From: an uncultured Oscillospiraceae bacterium
GTDB taxonomy: Bacteria > Bacillota > Clostridia > Oscillospirales > Oscillospiraceae
DNA: 34,731 bases
NCBI GenBank assembly: GCA_944386855.1
Contig: CALXCR010000027.1
Span: forward strand, 1-34,731
Direction: 5' to 3'
The notes below the pieces were generated by a model. The model ran no database searches. It worked only from the letters and a program-made list of their open reading frames with translations, and was not told the origin of the DNA. Position numbers and translations under genes: made by a program. Numbering within the stretch: the first letter of the stretch is position 1; the number at the start of each line of letters is the position of its first letter. Of this stretch, positions 24,040-32,027 are shown one piece after another.

Positions 24040-25173
24040 TCAGCCGATATTCAGTATTGCATCGCCGCAGGCGATCGGCTTGTTGTCGGACGTCACCTCG
24101 ATTACCCGTACTACGGTGTCGGTCTCACCCGGGGTGATCTCTACGCCGTTAGACGTAAGCTGCGTCCAGTTTGCGACTGTGATCGCGGTATCGTATGTAA
24201 CGCTCTCAAGCGCCGCGTACGAGGCTGCCGTGTCGTAATACCACTTATTTGTGCTGCTCTCAAGCGTGCCGGGTATAACCATGACTGAGGATTTGCCGTC
24301 CGATGTTGCCGCCGTCTGTACGGTGAGCACTTTCAGAACTGCCTGCGAGCCGTGGTAATAGATGCCGTCGGCTTTTTCGTTCAGCACAAAAACGTCGTAT
24401 ATGACGCGCCCCTCACAAAGCCAGCCCGATATACCCGGCGGGTTGTCGTGAATCCTGTAATCCTCAAGCTGTTTGGGCGCCGTCGCCGCCTGCGGATGCG
24501 CGAGGATAAACGCACACCCCGCGGGAAGCCTGCCGGATGCGACACGCACTATTTTGCAGCCGTCGACCTCGCCGAGGACGCCGCGTACCGTCATATCCTG
24601 AGAACTGTCGGAATACTTCATAAACGCGCCGTCCTGCATCAGGAGATTTGCAAACGCGTATGAGCAGAACGCTACTCTGCCCTTGTCGGGCACGTTTTTG
24701 TTGCCGAGCGTCTCCTGCCCTTTCAGGAAGCTCTCGTATGCGTTCGTCTTTGTTATGGCCTCGGTGCTGTAATTGCCGCGCGACGTCGCTACGGCGGCGA
24801 GCTTTGCAAACACGTTCGTGTCGTATTCCGGTACCCACACCTCGCGTATCTGGCGCGAGAGCGCCTTACCCGCGTCGGAGACCATCTCGGACTGGATCTT
24901 GTCCCCCTTGTCGATGATAAACGTAAAAGCCCTGTCCTTAGTCAGCTTCAGCGTCTGGATCGTCCTTGTCAGGTCGTCCGGCGTACCGTAGCGGGAAGTG
25001 CCTGTCCTCTGGTAGTCTTTCATCGGCACATTCTGGATCGAGTACACGTTTACCGTGTCTACCCCCGTGAATTCGTAGTCGTTATTGAGCGCAAGCGACG
25101 CCTGAGAATCCTGATAAAATCTCTCGTCGACCTGCTTTGCATAGCGTTTTGCCAGATTGGTTCCGCCTGCCAT
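24040..25173 (-). CDS. Major capsid protein
   Basis: A 377-residue protein read as a P22-coat-like, HK97-fold major capsid. It opens MAGGTNLAKRYAKQVDERFY, then has a YGTPDDLTRTIQTLKLTKDRAFTF beta region and a long spine-like helix (SEMVSDAGKALSRQIREVWVPEYDTN). Near the C-terminus there is a small beta domain (about 310-377). Position after a scaffold candidate and before the adaptor supports the call. AAAGGAATG precedes ATG 25173. A strong hairpin follows the gene, fitting a highly expressed message. Confidence 0.85.
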   Translation of the reverse strand: MAGGTNLAKRYAKQVDERFYQDSQASLALNNDYEFTGVDTVNVYSIQNVPMKDYQRTGTSRYGTPDDLTRTIQTLKLTKDRAFTFIIDKGDKIQSEMVSDAGKALSRQIREVWVPEYDTNVFAKLAAVATSRGNYSTEAITKTNAYESFLKGQETLGNKNVPDKGRVAFCSYAFANLLMQDGAFMKYSDSSQDMTVRGVLGEVDGCKIVRVASGRLPAGCAFILAHPQAATAPKQLEDYRIHDNPPGISGWLCEGRVIYDVFVLNEKADGIYYHGSQAVLKVLTVQTAATSDGKSSVMVIPGTLESSTNKWYYDTAASYAALESVTYDTAITVANWTQLTSNGVEITPGETDTVVRVIEVTSDNKPIACGDAILNIG

Positions 25174-25215
25174 TTAAATCATTCCTTTCAAATCAAAAAT
25201 ATATTTCAAATGCCC

Positions 25216-25689
25216 TCACCAGTTGTCCGCATTAAATCCGGCGAGGAAATCATCTGACGGTGATGTGTCTGTCGCGCCGCCGCCGTAAACGCCGCGAACC
25301 GGCGCTCTCATGGCGGTCTCGGCGTTATGGAGCATCTCATATTTCTCGCGCTCCGTTTTCGTGTTGTCGCCGTACTGCTTTATATAGCTGCGCCTCTCGT
25401 AATCTCTGTACGACTGGACGAGATCGCGCCCCTTTGTAAATTCGGCGATCACCTCATCCGGGATCTGCTGCCCCTTAAGCTCCGGGCAGTATTCAAGAAG
25501 CTTTTTCACCTCTCCCCCGTAATCCCTCGTATCATCCTCCGGCGCGTCCGGCAGAGATTCAAGAGTTTCCTCCGCGCCGTCATCAGCCTCCGCGTCCTCG
25601 TGAGACGTTGTTTCCACCGTCGCCGCCGCTTCCTTGAAGCTTACAGTATTCATCTCTTCAATTATCTCGTTTGCTTCCATCTCTATCAT
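25216..25689 (-). CDS. Capsid scaffold candidate
   Basis: A 157-residue, very acidic, low-complexity protein (EANEIIEEM..., HEDAEADDGAEETLESL), helical in the second half (DLVQSYRDYERRSYIKQYGD), with a Gly-rich tail. No motif is specific, but scaffolds of tailed phages are acidic helical proteins encoded just before the major capsid, as here. ATG 25689 is chosen because GGCGGAG precedes it; an upstream in-frame ATG at 25758 lies inside the portal gene end and has no ribosome site. Confidence 0.65.
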   Translation of the reverse strand: MIEMEANEIIEEMNTVSFKEAAATVETTSHEDAEADDGAEETLESLPDAPEDDTRDYGGEVKKLLEYCPELKGQQIPDEVIAEFTKGRDLVQSYRDYERRSYIKQYGDNTKTEREKYEMLHNAETAMRAPVRGVYGGGATDTSPSDDFLAGFNADNW

Positions 25690-25708
25690 TTTTCTCCGCC
25701 TTTCCGCT

Positions 25709-27667
25709 TTATAAGCCAAGTTTTTTCCTGAGTATCTCTCTTGTCGCCTTTGGTACATTGTCGTATGTCTGCGACGTAAGTCCCTCGGATATGCCGCCTG
25801 TACTGCGCAAGGGTTTTGACTCGTTTTCCATGGCCTCGCCCTGCACCGCCTTTTGTTTCAGTTCGTCAATAAGCTCAGCCTTGCGCGGGATGAGCTTTTC
25901 CGGCACGCGCTCGAGATATTCGATTATGTCTATCGTCCCTTCTGCGCGCAGGTTGTCGAGCGTCTGGAGCATCGCGATCTCGGAATAATACGTCGTCGCG
26001 CCGACGTCGGCGCCGACCGCAAGCCACAGATTTTTAAATATCGAAAAATCGAACCGCTCCATGACCGTTTTCTCCTCAGTACGAGTCGCGACAAGCCCCG
26101 TATCGCCGTCTATCACGGGCAGTCCGTCCGCGCCCAAAACAGGCACTGTAAAAGTGCGCTTTCGCATAACGGGTCTTGCGCCGTAGTATGTGCCCATCAT
26201 ATCGAGCAGTATCGCGCCTATATCCTCGACCCACTCGTGCAGATTGGCCCTTATGTTTTCAAGCGGTATCTCCGCCGTTGACTGCAGCACCATCAGCGCC
26301 GATGTGTTGTTCATATTTACAGAACCCAGCTGCGCGTCGGTAGCGCCGAGGCAGTCTTTCGTATAGGCCATCGCCTTATCTATCGCCGCGATGATCTGGT
26401 TTGACATGTCTGCCGGCTGGAGATTTACGGCGACGTCGCCGACGCTCTGCCCCGGCTGCATATTGCGCACACCGATAGCCTGTCCCACCTCACTCGACCA
26501 CTGGCCGATCAGATCGGCATTGTAAACCGTTTTCGGGAAACCGAGAAGCTGTAAATGGCGCATGACCATAGCAAACATCGTATTTATAAATATCTGGTTC
26601 GGTATCATGCCCGTTACGAGCGCCCTACCGTGATACTGGTTTTTCTGGCGCTCCCAGTTTCCCCACGCTATCGGATAGCGCGAAAGTCCGGTGTCTATAT
26701 CCTCAAAGATCACGCAGTCCTTCGTCGCTTTTGTCACATATACCGTAGTTACGTCCTTTACCGCCGGCCGCGTTTTATACACGGGATTCCCGTAAAAGTC
26801 CTTTATGGGCTTTCCCGCTCTGTCAAGCTGCGGCACGGGTCTGCCGCGGCGGTCTCGCACGGTCTCCATGACCGGCTCTCCCGTTTTTGGGTCAATTTGT
26901 GGCTCTTTGCGCGTTTTCTTCATATAGCAGTAGCAGTACAGGGCCTTTCCTGTTTTGTCGTCGCCCTCTATCTCTATCTTTCCGCCCTGCCCCGCCATAT
27001 TCGACGTATCGCCGTCGCTTCTTATACCTTCCCCGGCGCTCTGAGTGCCGCCTAACCCCGCGCGGTACATTTTTGCCTCGCGGCGGAGGTTTTCGACCGT
27101 GTCGCGGCCGACGATCAGTATGTACGGCTGCTTTTCCGTCTCGTGCGTGTTCGGATTGCCGAACATCACGTTTATGCCGTCCACGAGTTCCATACATATC
27201 TCGCCCTTCGTCCTGCCGAGCATCCCGCCGTACGGCTCAGCCTCGGGATTCCAGTAAAAATGCGCGCAGTAATCGCCTGTCTGCGCACCGTCGAAAAGCG
27301 CGTCCCTTATGCGGTAGTCCATTTTGAATTTTTCAAACAGATTCCTCACCTCGGTCGTCGCACAGCCGGCCGCCTCATAGCCGCTGTTTTCAGTCCCGTC
27401 AAAATGGCCCAGCGGCTCGAAATTTATCGTCACAGCCGACGTCGTAAGCGACGCGATAAAAAGGCTCGCGACCCGCTTTATAATGTTGAAAACCGGCTTG
27501 GGAAGCCGCGCCATCGCCGGCGTCTCAGGCAGATGCAGCCACTGGTTGCCGACAAAAAATTCGATATTTGAGTTTACGAGCCTGTACTGGTTCGGAGAGA
27601 GCCTGTTGTTGTATGTTCTCCCTTTTTCATAGTATTCCCAGACCTTTGTCATGCCGTTTTTCCCCAA
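25709..27667 (-). CDS. Portal protein
   Basis: A large portal, 652 residues, of P22-portal style: KVWEYYEKGRTYNNRL, then WLHLPETPAM, VFNIIKRVASLFIASL and a long helix-rich body. The segment LGATDAQLGSVNMNNTSALMVLQ is a typical portal phrase. It forms the dodecameric ring for DNA entry and exit and docks the terminase. TTG 27667 is preferred as start because AAGGAG stands 8 nt before it; a GTG at 27676 overlaps that ribosome site, and ATG 27652 has none. It lies between a small membrane protein gene and the scaffold candidate. Confidence 0.85.
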   Translation of the reverse strand: MGKNGMTKVWEYYEKGRTYNNRLSPNQYRLVNSNIEFFVGNQWLHLPETPAMARLPKPVFNIIKRVASLFIASLTTSAVTINFEPLGHFDGTENSGYEAAGCATTEVRNLFEKFKMDYRIRDALFDGAQTGDYCAHFYWNPEAEPYGGMLGRTKGEICMELVDGINVMFGNPNTHETEKQPYILIVGRDTVENLRREAKMYRAGLGGTQSAGEGIRSDGDTSNMAGQGGKIEIEGDDKTGKALYCYCYMKKTRKEPQIDPKTGEPVMETVRDRRGRPVPQLDRAGKPIKDFYGNPVYKTRPAVKDVTTVYVTKATKDCVIFEDIDTGLSRYPIAWGNWERQKNQYHGRALVTGMIPNQIFINTMFAMVMRHLQLLGFPKTVYNADLIGQWSSEVGQAIGVRNMQPGQSVGDVAVNLQPADMSNQIIAAIDKAMAYTKDCLGATDAQLGSVNMNNTSALMVLQSTAEIPLENIRANLHEWVEDIGAILLDMMGTYYGARPVMRKRTFTVPVLGADGLPVIDGDTGLVATRTEEKTVMERFDFSIFKNLWLAVGADVGATTYYSEIAMLQTLDNLRAEGTIDIIEYLERVPEKLIPRKAELIDELKQKAVQGEAMENESKPLRSTGGISEGLTSQTYDNVPKATREILRKKLGL

Positions 27668-27686
27668 TATGTTCACTCCTTACCTG

Positions 27687-27929
27687 TTACTTAAAATAAC
27701 CGTCAAGGGCGTCGCCGTTTCCGTAGGCAACGTCTTTGTTATAGCCTATGAGCATTGAAAACGCCGCCTGTTCCTCCTCAAGACGCCGTCTTTCACGCTG
27801 CAGCCGCTCTTTTTCCTGTCTTGAAAGCGGTGTGACGCCGTCCTTTTTGCCCTTGCCGGCAAAAAATCCGGCCGCGAATGCGGCTATAGTGCAAAACGCG
27901 CCCGATATTGCAAGTATTACCTCATACAT
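27687..27929 (-). CDS. Small membrane protein with coiled coil, between terminase and portal
   Basis: An 80-residue protein: one N-terminal membrane helix (VILAISGAFCTIAAFAAGFFAG), then a charged helix (KERLQRERRRLEEEQAAF). I do not recognise a family. AGAGAGGAA precedes ATG 27929. Small membrane proteins between terminase and portal genes occur in several phages, but no role can be given here. Confidence 0.75.
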   Translation of the reverse strand: MYEVILAISGAFCTIAAFAAGFFAGKGKKDGVTPLSRQEKERLQRERRRLEEEQAAFSMLIGYNKDVAYGNGDALDGYFK

Positions 27930-27944
27930 TTTTATTCCTCTCTT

Positions 27945-29420
27945 TCAGTTGTAGATGTTGTAGAGCGTCTCCGAATCGAGCAGTATCTCCTCGCCGCTGA
28001 GTATTTCCCGCTTTATGTCCGTATCCCCGCTCATGCGGAACAGATACGACAGCGCCTGAGTGGACGAGTCTACCATATCGTCGTGCGAGCCGTTCGGAAA
28101 TGAGGTCCATTGGTTTACATAATCTGCAACCCACGGCTCGCCCGCCGGAAGGTATACATGGCCTGATTCTATCGCAGGCGATACGGCGTGGACTCTCGAC
28201 ACCTTGCCGCCCATGGGGTCGACGGGGATGCAGAACATCTCGTGCTGGAGCGTCTGTATGACGGCGGAGCCGTTTGCCTTATCCTCGATAAGCACCGCCC
28301 CGGCCTCCGGGTACAAAGCCCTCACCGTGCGGACCGCGGCGCAGGTCTTCGGAAAATCGAGATGCCGGTTCAGACAGTATCTCAGATAATATGAATTTCC
28401 CCGTTTCCCCCATACGGTTATCGCAACGAAGTCGTTTTTCGCGCCGTCCTTGAACGCAGCATCGAGCGAGATCACCTGTACGGCAAAATCGCGCGTCTCT
28501 TTTGGGTCGTAATACTTCCACCATTCCCGCTTTACGATATTGCCGTCCTCCACCCTCGGATCGCACTGATAAAGCGCCGACCATGCTCTTGCCCCTCCGC
28601 CCGGGTCGCTTAAATACGATGTTTTGTATTCGCGTAACCACTTTACATCCTTCCCCAGCTCCGGGCAGAGCGGCTCGCCTTTCTTTCTGCCCATCGGGTC
28701 GTTTTCCTCGGCCTCTACGGGCAGACGGATTCTCCGGACGTTTTTCTCCGTCCTGATGATCCTTGCGCGGAGGTCGTCTTCGTGCCACGGCGTCATGATA
28801 AGTATCACCTTGGCTTTGGCCGCAAGGCGCGATTTAAAGGATGACAGCCACTCCTCCCAAAGAGTCTCGCGCATCGTCTCGGAGTCGGCCTCGCGCCTGT
28901 TTTTTATAGGGTCGTCGAGCAGAATGAGGTTTGCGGGGTTTCCCGTGACGCCTCCCATGATGCCGCGGCTTATAAGCCTGCCCGCACCGCCGGCGAGCTC
29001 AAATTCGTTCGTCTTGCTCACGTCGCCAAGTTCAATATCAAAGAGCTGTTTTCCGTATTTTTTTACTTTATCCCTGTTTCTCCTGCAGAAACGCCGGGCT
29101 GACTCGTCATTATAGCTCCCGATTATCACCTTGTGCGTCGGATGGCGGCCGATGTACCAGCTCGGAAACGTCTCCGTCACCGTCATCGACTTTCCGTGCT
29201 GCGGCGGCGTCTCGATGATGAGTATGTCGTATGCGTTCGGAGACTGCTCCTCCGTAAAGCGCTGGAGCTCTCCCGCGAGATACTCGCTCATACGCGTCCG
29301 AATCCACTCGCCGCCGTGTACCAGCGGCAAATACTCCGCAAAGCTTGTTCTGGCGAGCTCGCGCGCGGCAAGCTCGGCCATTACGGCCTCAAACTGTTCT
29401 CTCACGTCCCGCCGCGCCAC
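27945..29420 (-). CDS. Terminase large subunit
   Basis: A 491-residue packaging motor. The ATPase domain has the Walker A variant PPQHGKS (72-78) and Walker B LILLDDP; the nuclease domain shows VISLDAAFKDGAKNDFVA, LIEDKANGSA and a late SHDDMVDS, giving the acidic residues expected of the RNase H-like active site. It cuts and pumps phage DNA into the head. GTG 29420 overlaps the end of the small terminase gene by 19 bp. All key motifs are intact, so packaging activity is possible. Confidence 0.93.
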   Translation of the reverse strand: MARRDVREQFEAVMAELAARELARTSFAEYLPLVHGGEWIRTRMSEYLAGELQRFTEEQSPNAYDILIIETPPQHGKSMTVTETFPSWYIGRHPTHKVIIGSYNDESARRFCRRNRDKVKKYGKQLFDIELGDVSKTNEFELAGGAGRLISRGIMGGVTGNPANLILLDDPIKNRREADSETMRETLWEEWLSSFKSRLAAKAKVILIMTPWHEDDLRARIIRTEKNVRRIRLPVEAEENDPMGRKKGEPLCPELGKDVKWLREYKTSYLSDPGGGARAWSALYQCDPRVEDGNIVKREWWKYYDPKETRDFAVQVISLDAAFKDGAKNDFVAITVWGKRGNSYYLRYCLNRHLDFPKTCAAVRTVRALYPEAGAVLIEDKANGSAVIQTLQHEMFCIPVDPMGGKVSRVHAVSPAIESGHVYLPAGEPWVADYVNQWTSFPNGSHDDMVDSSTQALSYLFRMSGDTDIKREILSGEEILLDSETLYNIYN

Positions 29421-29812
29421 TTTTTCGCCGCAAGCGCCTTGAGCTGACTGTCAGTGAGCGACGTAAGGTCGATCGTTTCAAACGGCTTATCATCGAGGTT
29501 TCCGATATCAAAACCGTTTCTCGGTTTTTCGCCTATCGTGTCCCTGATGTACCTGATCGCTTCCATGTCCCCGCCTGCCGCCTGCCGGACGACGTTCAAA
29601 TTTATCTGCCCGGCGTAGTTCGGCTCTACGCCGAGAGATTCAAGCGTTTTTTTCTGCTCATCATCGTCCGTCTCAAGCGCGAGCATCGCCTTTAAAATCT
29701 CGCTCTGCGTTTTTTGAAGCGTCTTCCCCTTGGCGCGGGCCTTGCTTTTCCGCTTAGCCCCGCTATCCTCCGCGAACACAGCCTCCAGGAGCGATTCGTA
29801 AGTATCGTTCAA
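29402..29812 (-). CDS. Terminase small subunit-like protein
   Basis: A 136-residue protein with a basic central stretch (AKRKSKARAKGKTLQKTQSEI) and the phrase MEAIRYIRDTIGEKP, common in small terminase-like proteins placed just before TerL. It should recognise the packaging site. I place the start at TTG 29812 because GGGAGGAGGG (29819-29828) stands 6 nt upstream; the in-frame ATG at 29857 would lie inside the terminator hairpin of the leader. First gene of the phage-like operon. Confidence 0.75.
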   Translation of the reverse strand: MNDTYESLLEAVFAEDSGAKRKSKARAKGKTLQKTQSEILKAMLALETDDDEQKKTLESLGVEPNYAGQINLNVVRQAAGGDMEAIRYIRDTIGEKPRNGFDIGNLDDKPFETIDLTSLTDSQLKALAAKKWRGGT

Positions 29813-29840
29813 GCGTATCCCTCCTCCCTGCGATAAATGC

Positions 29841-29875
29841 AAAAAGACCCGGGTCACGTCCGCCCGGCGTCTTTT
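29841..29875 (-). terminator. Intrinsic terminator within the leader of the phage-like operon
   Basis: On the minus strand GAC-CCGGG arms pair with CCCGG-GTC (29869-29845, one bulged G), followed by TTTTT. It lies between the promoter at 29917-29945 and the small terminase start at 29812. The A/T flanks make it bidirectional, but no plus-strand gene ends here. Confidence 0.75.
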
Positions 29876-29916
29876 AAACGCGCCGGCCGATCGCTCCGGT
29901 ATCTTTTCTAATTTTT

Positions 29917-29945
29917 ATAATATCGGCTGACTTTCAGGCCGTCAA
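29917..29945 (-). promoter_or_regulatory. Promoter of the phage-like operon
   Basis: On the minus strand TTGACG (29940-29945) is 17 nt from TATTAT (29917-29922), five of six bases at both boxes. The transcript would begin near 29910, giving a leader of about 100 nt that contains the terminator at 29841-29875. Confidence 0.72.
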
Positions 29946-30144
29946 CAAAGTTGCACGTTTTTGTTTGCAGTAAATTTTAAACCGACACACTCCTGCGGCA
30001 AAACAGTCTTTTGCTGTCTGTGAATTTTCCGGATGCTCCTGCAACCATGTCCTAAATAAAATTCTTTCGTCCCGCTTTTACAGCCCGTTTTCATCTTTTC
30101 GTCAATCTTAAGAAAAATTTTATCTTTCGGGAGCAATTCTCTCA
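29946..30144. other. Divergent non-coding spacer between phage-like operon and BIG2 gene
   Basis: An AT-richer stretch with no convincing gene. An inverted pair GTAAATTTTA (29970-29979) and TAAAATTTAC (30168-30177) brackets it, the second copy covering the plus-strand -10. A 67-codon frame at 29942-30145 on the minus strand overlaps the promoter and has no ribosome site, so I do not call it. Together with the flanking promoters and leader this explains the gene-free 29813-30242. Confidence 0.5.
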
Positions 30145-30173
30145 TTGACGAAATATGTTTATTGTTGTAAAAT
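30145..30173 (+). promoter_or_regulatory. Promoter of the zinc-ribbon/BIG2 gene
   Basis: TTGACG (30145-30150), 17-nt spacer, TAAAAT (30168-30173), about 70 nt before ATG 30243 with its GGAGGGG. Confidence 0.75.
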
Positions 30174-30242
30174 TTACTTGTACGTTTAATCGATTTTGAC
30201 GGCGCAGGACGCCGGTTTAATATATCGTATGGAGGGGATAAT

Positions 30243-30917
30243 ATGGCTCTGATTCCAGATGTAAAATGCAGCAGATGTGACCGCCGCTATTCCGGTCTAC
30301 TGACCAGATGCCCCCATTGCGGCGCCAGACGGCATAAAAAAGGCAAACGTATCACGCCCGGTGACAATAAAACGCTTAAGCTTATTATCTCCGCACTGCT
30401 TTTCATACTTCTTGTGGTTGCAGTCATAGTCCTCGCTGTTTCCGACCGTGGCAGCGATACGCCGGATTCTTCCGGTTCGTCATCATCTCCGGTAAGCGAT
30501 TCCTCCGTAACGGATGACACAAGTAATACGGGCAGCACAGACAATACGGGTGATACGCCGTCCGACAGCGGCTCGTCCGGTGAAAACTCTTCCGCCGGCA
30601 CTTCGTCCTCCGACGATGGCGGCACGTCATCCGAAAGCGGCTCTTCGTCCGAAGCGCCCACCGGCATACAGTCCGTTACGATCACTTATTTAAATGATCC
30701 GCGCGATGACATAACCATGCAGATGGACGAGGTGCTTCAGCTTGGTTTCTCTACGACGCCGGCATCGGACGACATGACGGCTACATGGGCAAGCAGTGAT
30801 GATAATGTTTTCACAGTCACGCAGAGCGGTGTATTGACGGCAGTCGGTGAGGGTGAAGCAGAGCTCACCGTTACGGTCGAGGGCGTCACGGCGCGGTGCA
30901 TCATCCGCGTAAACTGA
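30243..30917 (+). CDS. Zinc-ribbon, single-pass membrane protein with BIG2 domain
   Basis: A 224-residue protein. The N-terminal zinc ribbon has C9-x2-C12 and C23-x2-C26, followed by basic residues and one membrane helix (about 46-66, LKLIISALLFILLVVAVIVL). Then comes a Ser/Thr/Asp/Gly-rich linker (about 70-138), and at the C-terminus (about 140-224) a BIG2 bacterial Ig-like domain (SVTITYL, then ATWASSDDNVFTVTQSGVLTAVGEGEAELTVTVEG). The ribbon should face the cytoplasm and the BIG2 domain the outside. No function is known to me for this architecture. Strong GGAGGGG before ATG 30243. The gene faces away from the phage-like operon across a shared promoter region. Confidence 0.88.
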   Translation: MALIPDVKCSRCDRRYSGLLTRCPHCGARRHKKGKRITPGDNKTLKLIISALLFILLVVAVIVLAVSDRGSDTPDSSGSSSSPVSDSSVTDDTSNTGSTDNTGDTPSDSGSSGENSSAGTSSSDDGGTSSESGSSSEAPTGIQSVTITYLNDPRDDITMQMDEVLQLGFSTTPASDDMTATWASSDDNVFTVTQSGVLTAVGEGEAELTVTVEGVTARCIIRVN

Positions 30918-31002
30918 CAGTCCAGACGATTCCGGCTGTTACGCGTTCACCTCAGTAAATACACATGAGTATTCCGATTGTGTTTTTACCCTTTAAACTT
31001 AC

Positions 31003-31046
31003 AAAAATGCACAGGCATCGGTTTTCCGATGCCTGTGCATTTCTTC
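31003..31046. terminator. Terminator between BIG2 gene and lipoprotein gene
   Basis: ATGCACAGGCATCGG (31007-31021) and CCGATGCCTGTGCAT (31026-31040) form a 15-bp perfect stem with a TTTT loop. A runs on the left and TTCTTCT on the right let it serve both convergent genes. Confidence 0.88.
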
Positions 31047-31059
31047 TGCAGGATTTGGC

Positions 31060-31836
31060 TTACTCATGATAGATCACAATGGCGGTGTATCCGGTATCCG
31101 CGTCCTCGTATATGACAAGCATGTCTCCGACCGCAATCTCCGACGAGTCAGTCTCCGTCGCCGTAACGCCGTCGCTTACGCTTATGATATCTGTCGACAT
31201 TACCGTATATTCACCGCTGTCTGCCGATACCTCGTAATTTGACAGCTCTACGGCCGCAGCATCTGTTATCTCATATTCGGATGCCTCTTCCGTCAGCGCG
31301 TACAGGTCGAATGATATCACACCGTCGTCGCCGATGTCAGTAACCTCTACGACGTCGGCGTCTATGGCTTCAGCGCTTCCCGCTGACAGGATGATAACCT
31401 GTAATACGCCGTCATCGGAGGTAGTGCCCGCGATGATCGAACCAACAGTAACGTCGTCCATCTCCGCCGATACGAGTGAGCCCGACTCGGCGATATAATA
31501 CTCGGTGTCGTTATCGACGTAGATGTAGTCAGTCGAGCCTTCCTCCGTCAAGTCGGCGACGTTGACCGCGGCATAGTCCTCAATCTCCTCGGCAGAAGTA
31601 TAAACATCGATCAAAAAATATGAAGATGCGCCTATATATGTAACCTCGCCTATCACATCCTCCTCGACCTCCGCCGCATCTTCCTCTGTCGTGGACGAGC
31701 TGGTTTCGGCGGAGGTATCCTCCGTGTCGGAGTCAGCGTCCTCCGAACTGTCCGAGCATCCGCTCATTAAGCCCATGCACAAAACTGCCATTGCCAATAC
31801 AAGAGCCAAAAAGCTTGTTTTCCGTTTCGTTGTCAT
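31060..31836 (-). CDS. Acidic lipoprotein under control of the neighbouring two-component system
   Basis: A 258-residue secreted lipoprotein: signal peptide 1-26 and lipidated C27 in MSGC, then a very acidic Asp/Glu/Ser/Thr linker (28-58), then a beta-rich body of two or three similar units (about 60-250; GEVTYIGASSYFLIDVY and DVVEVTDIGDDGVISFDLY align as repeats). I do not recognise a named family. Its promoter shares the 17-bp direct-repeat box of the response regulator promoter, so it is probably a direct target of that system and may be part of its envelope stress output. Start ATG 31836 after GGAGG. Confidence 0.85.
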   Translation of the reverse strand: MTTKRKTSFLALVLAMAVLCMGLMSGCSDSSEDADSDTEDTSAETSSSTTEEDAAEVEEDVIGEVTYIGASSYFLIDVYTSAEEIEDYAAVNVADLTEEGSTDYIYVDNDTEYYIAESGSLVSAEMDDVTVGSIIAGTTSDDGVLQVIILSAGSAEAIDADVVEVTDIGDDGVISFDLYALTEEASEYEITDAAAVELSNYEVSADSGEYTVMSTDIISVSDGVTATETDSSEIAVGDMLVIYEDADTGYTAIVIYHE

Positions 31837-31885
31837 TTTATTAACCTCCGATAATTTATTTCGAAACCACCGTTCCGATGGCTTT

Positions 31886-31918
31886 ATTGTAGCCTCCGCG
31901 GCTAAAGCGGGACTAAAG
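31886..31918 (-). promoter_or_regulatory. Lipoprotein promoter with response-regulator box
   Basis: On the minus strand two copies of CTTTAG (31918-31913 and 31907-31902) lie 11 bp apart, and 10 nt further is TACAAT (31891-31886). No proper -35 is present, as in activator-dependent promoters of OmpR/PhoB-type regulators. The same box stands before the response regulator gene. Confidence 0.8.
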
Positions 31919-32027
31919 TCGGAGTTAATAAACTGTAAAAGGCAAAAGAAGAAATTATGAACTGCAAAAGCGGAAACGCGGCGCAGAATGAGGATATACC
32001 GCTTCCCGCACCGTCTGCTCCGGCCGT

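Noticed and set aside
29942..30145. 67-codon frame on the minus strand upstream of the small terminase gene
   Set aside because: No ribosome binding site, overlaps the -35 of the phage-like operon promoter, and the translation looks like random sequence.
18363..30240. Direct-repeat attachment sites flanking the phage-like cluster, or a tRNA gene as integration target
   Set aside because: No matching repeats of useful length and no tRNA gene were seen at the two edges; absence by eye is not proof.
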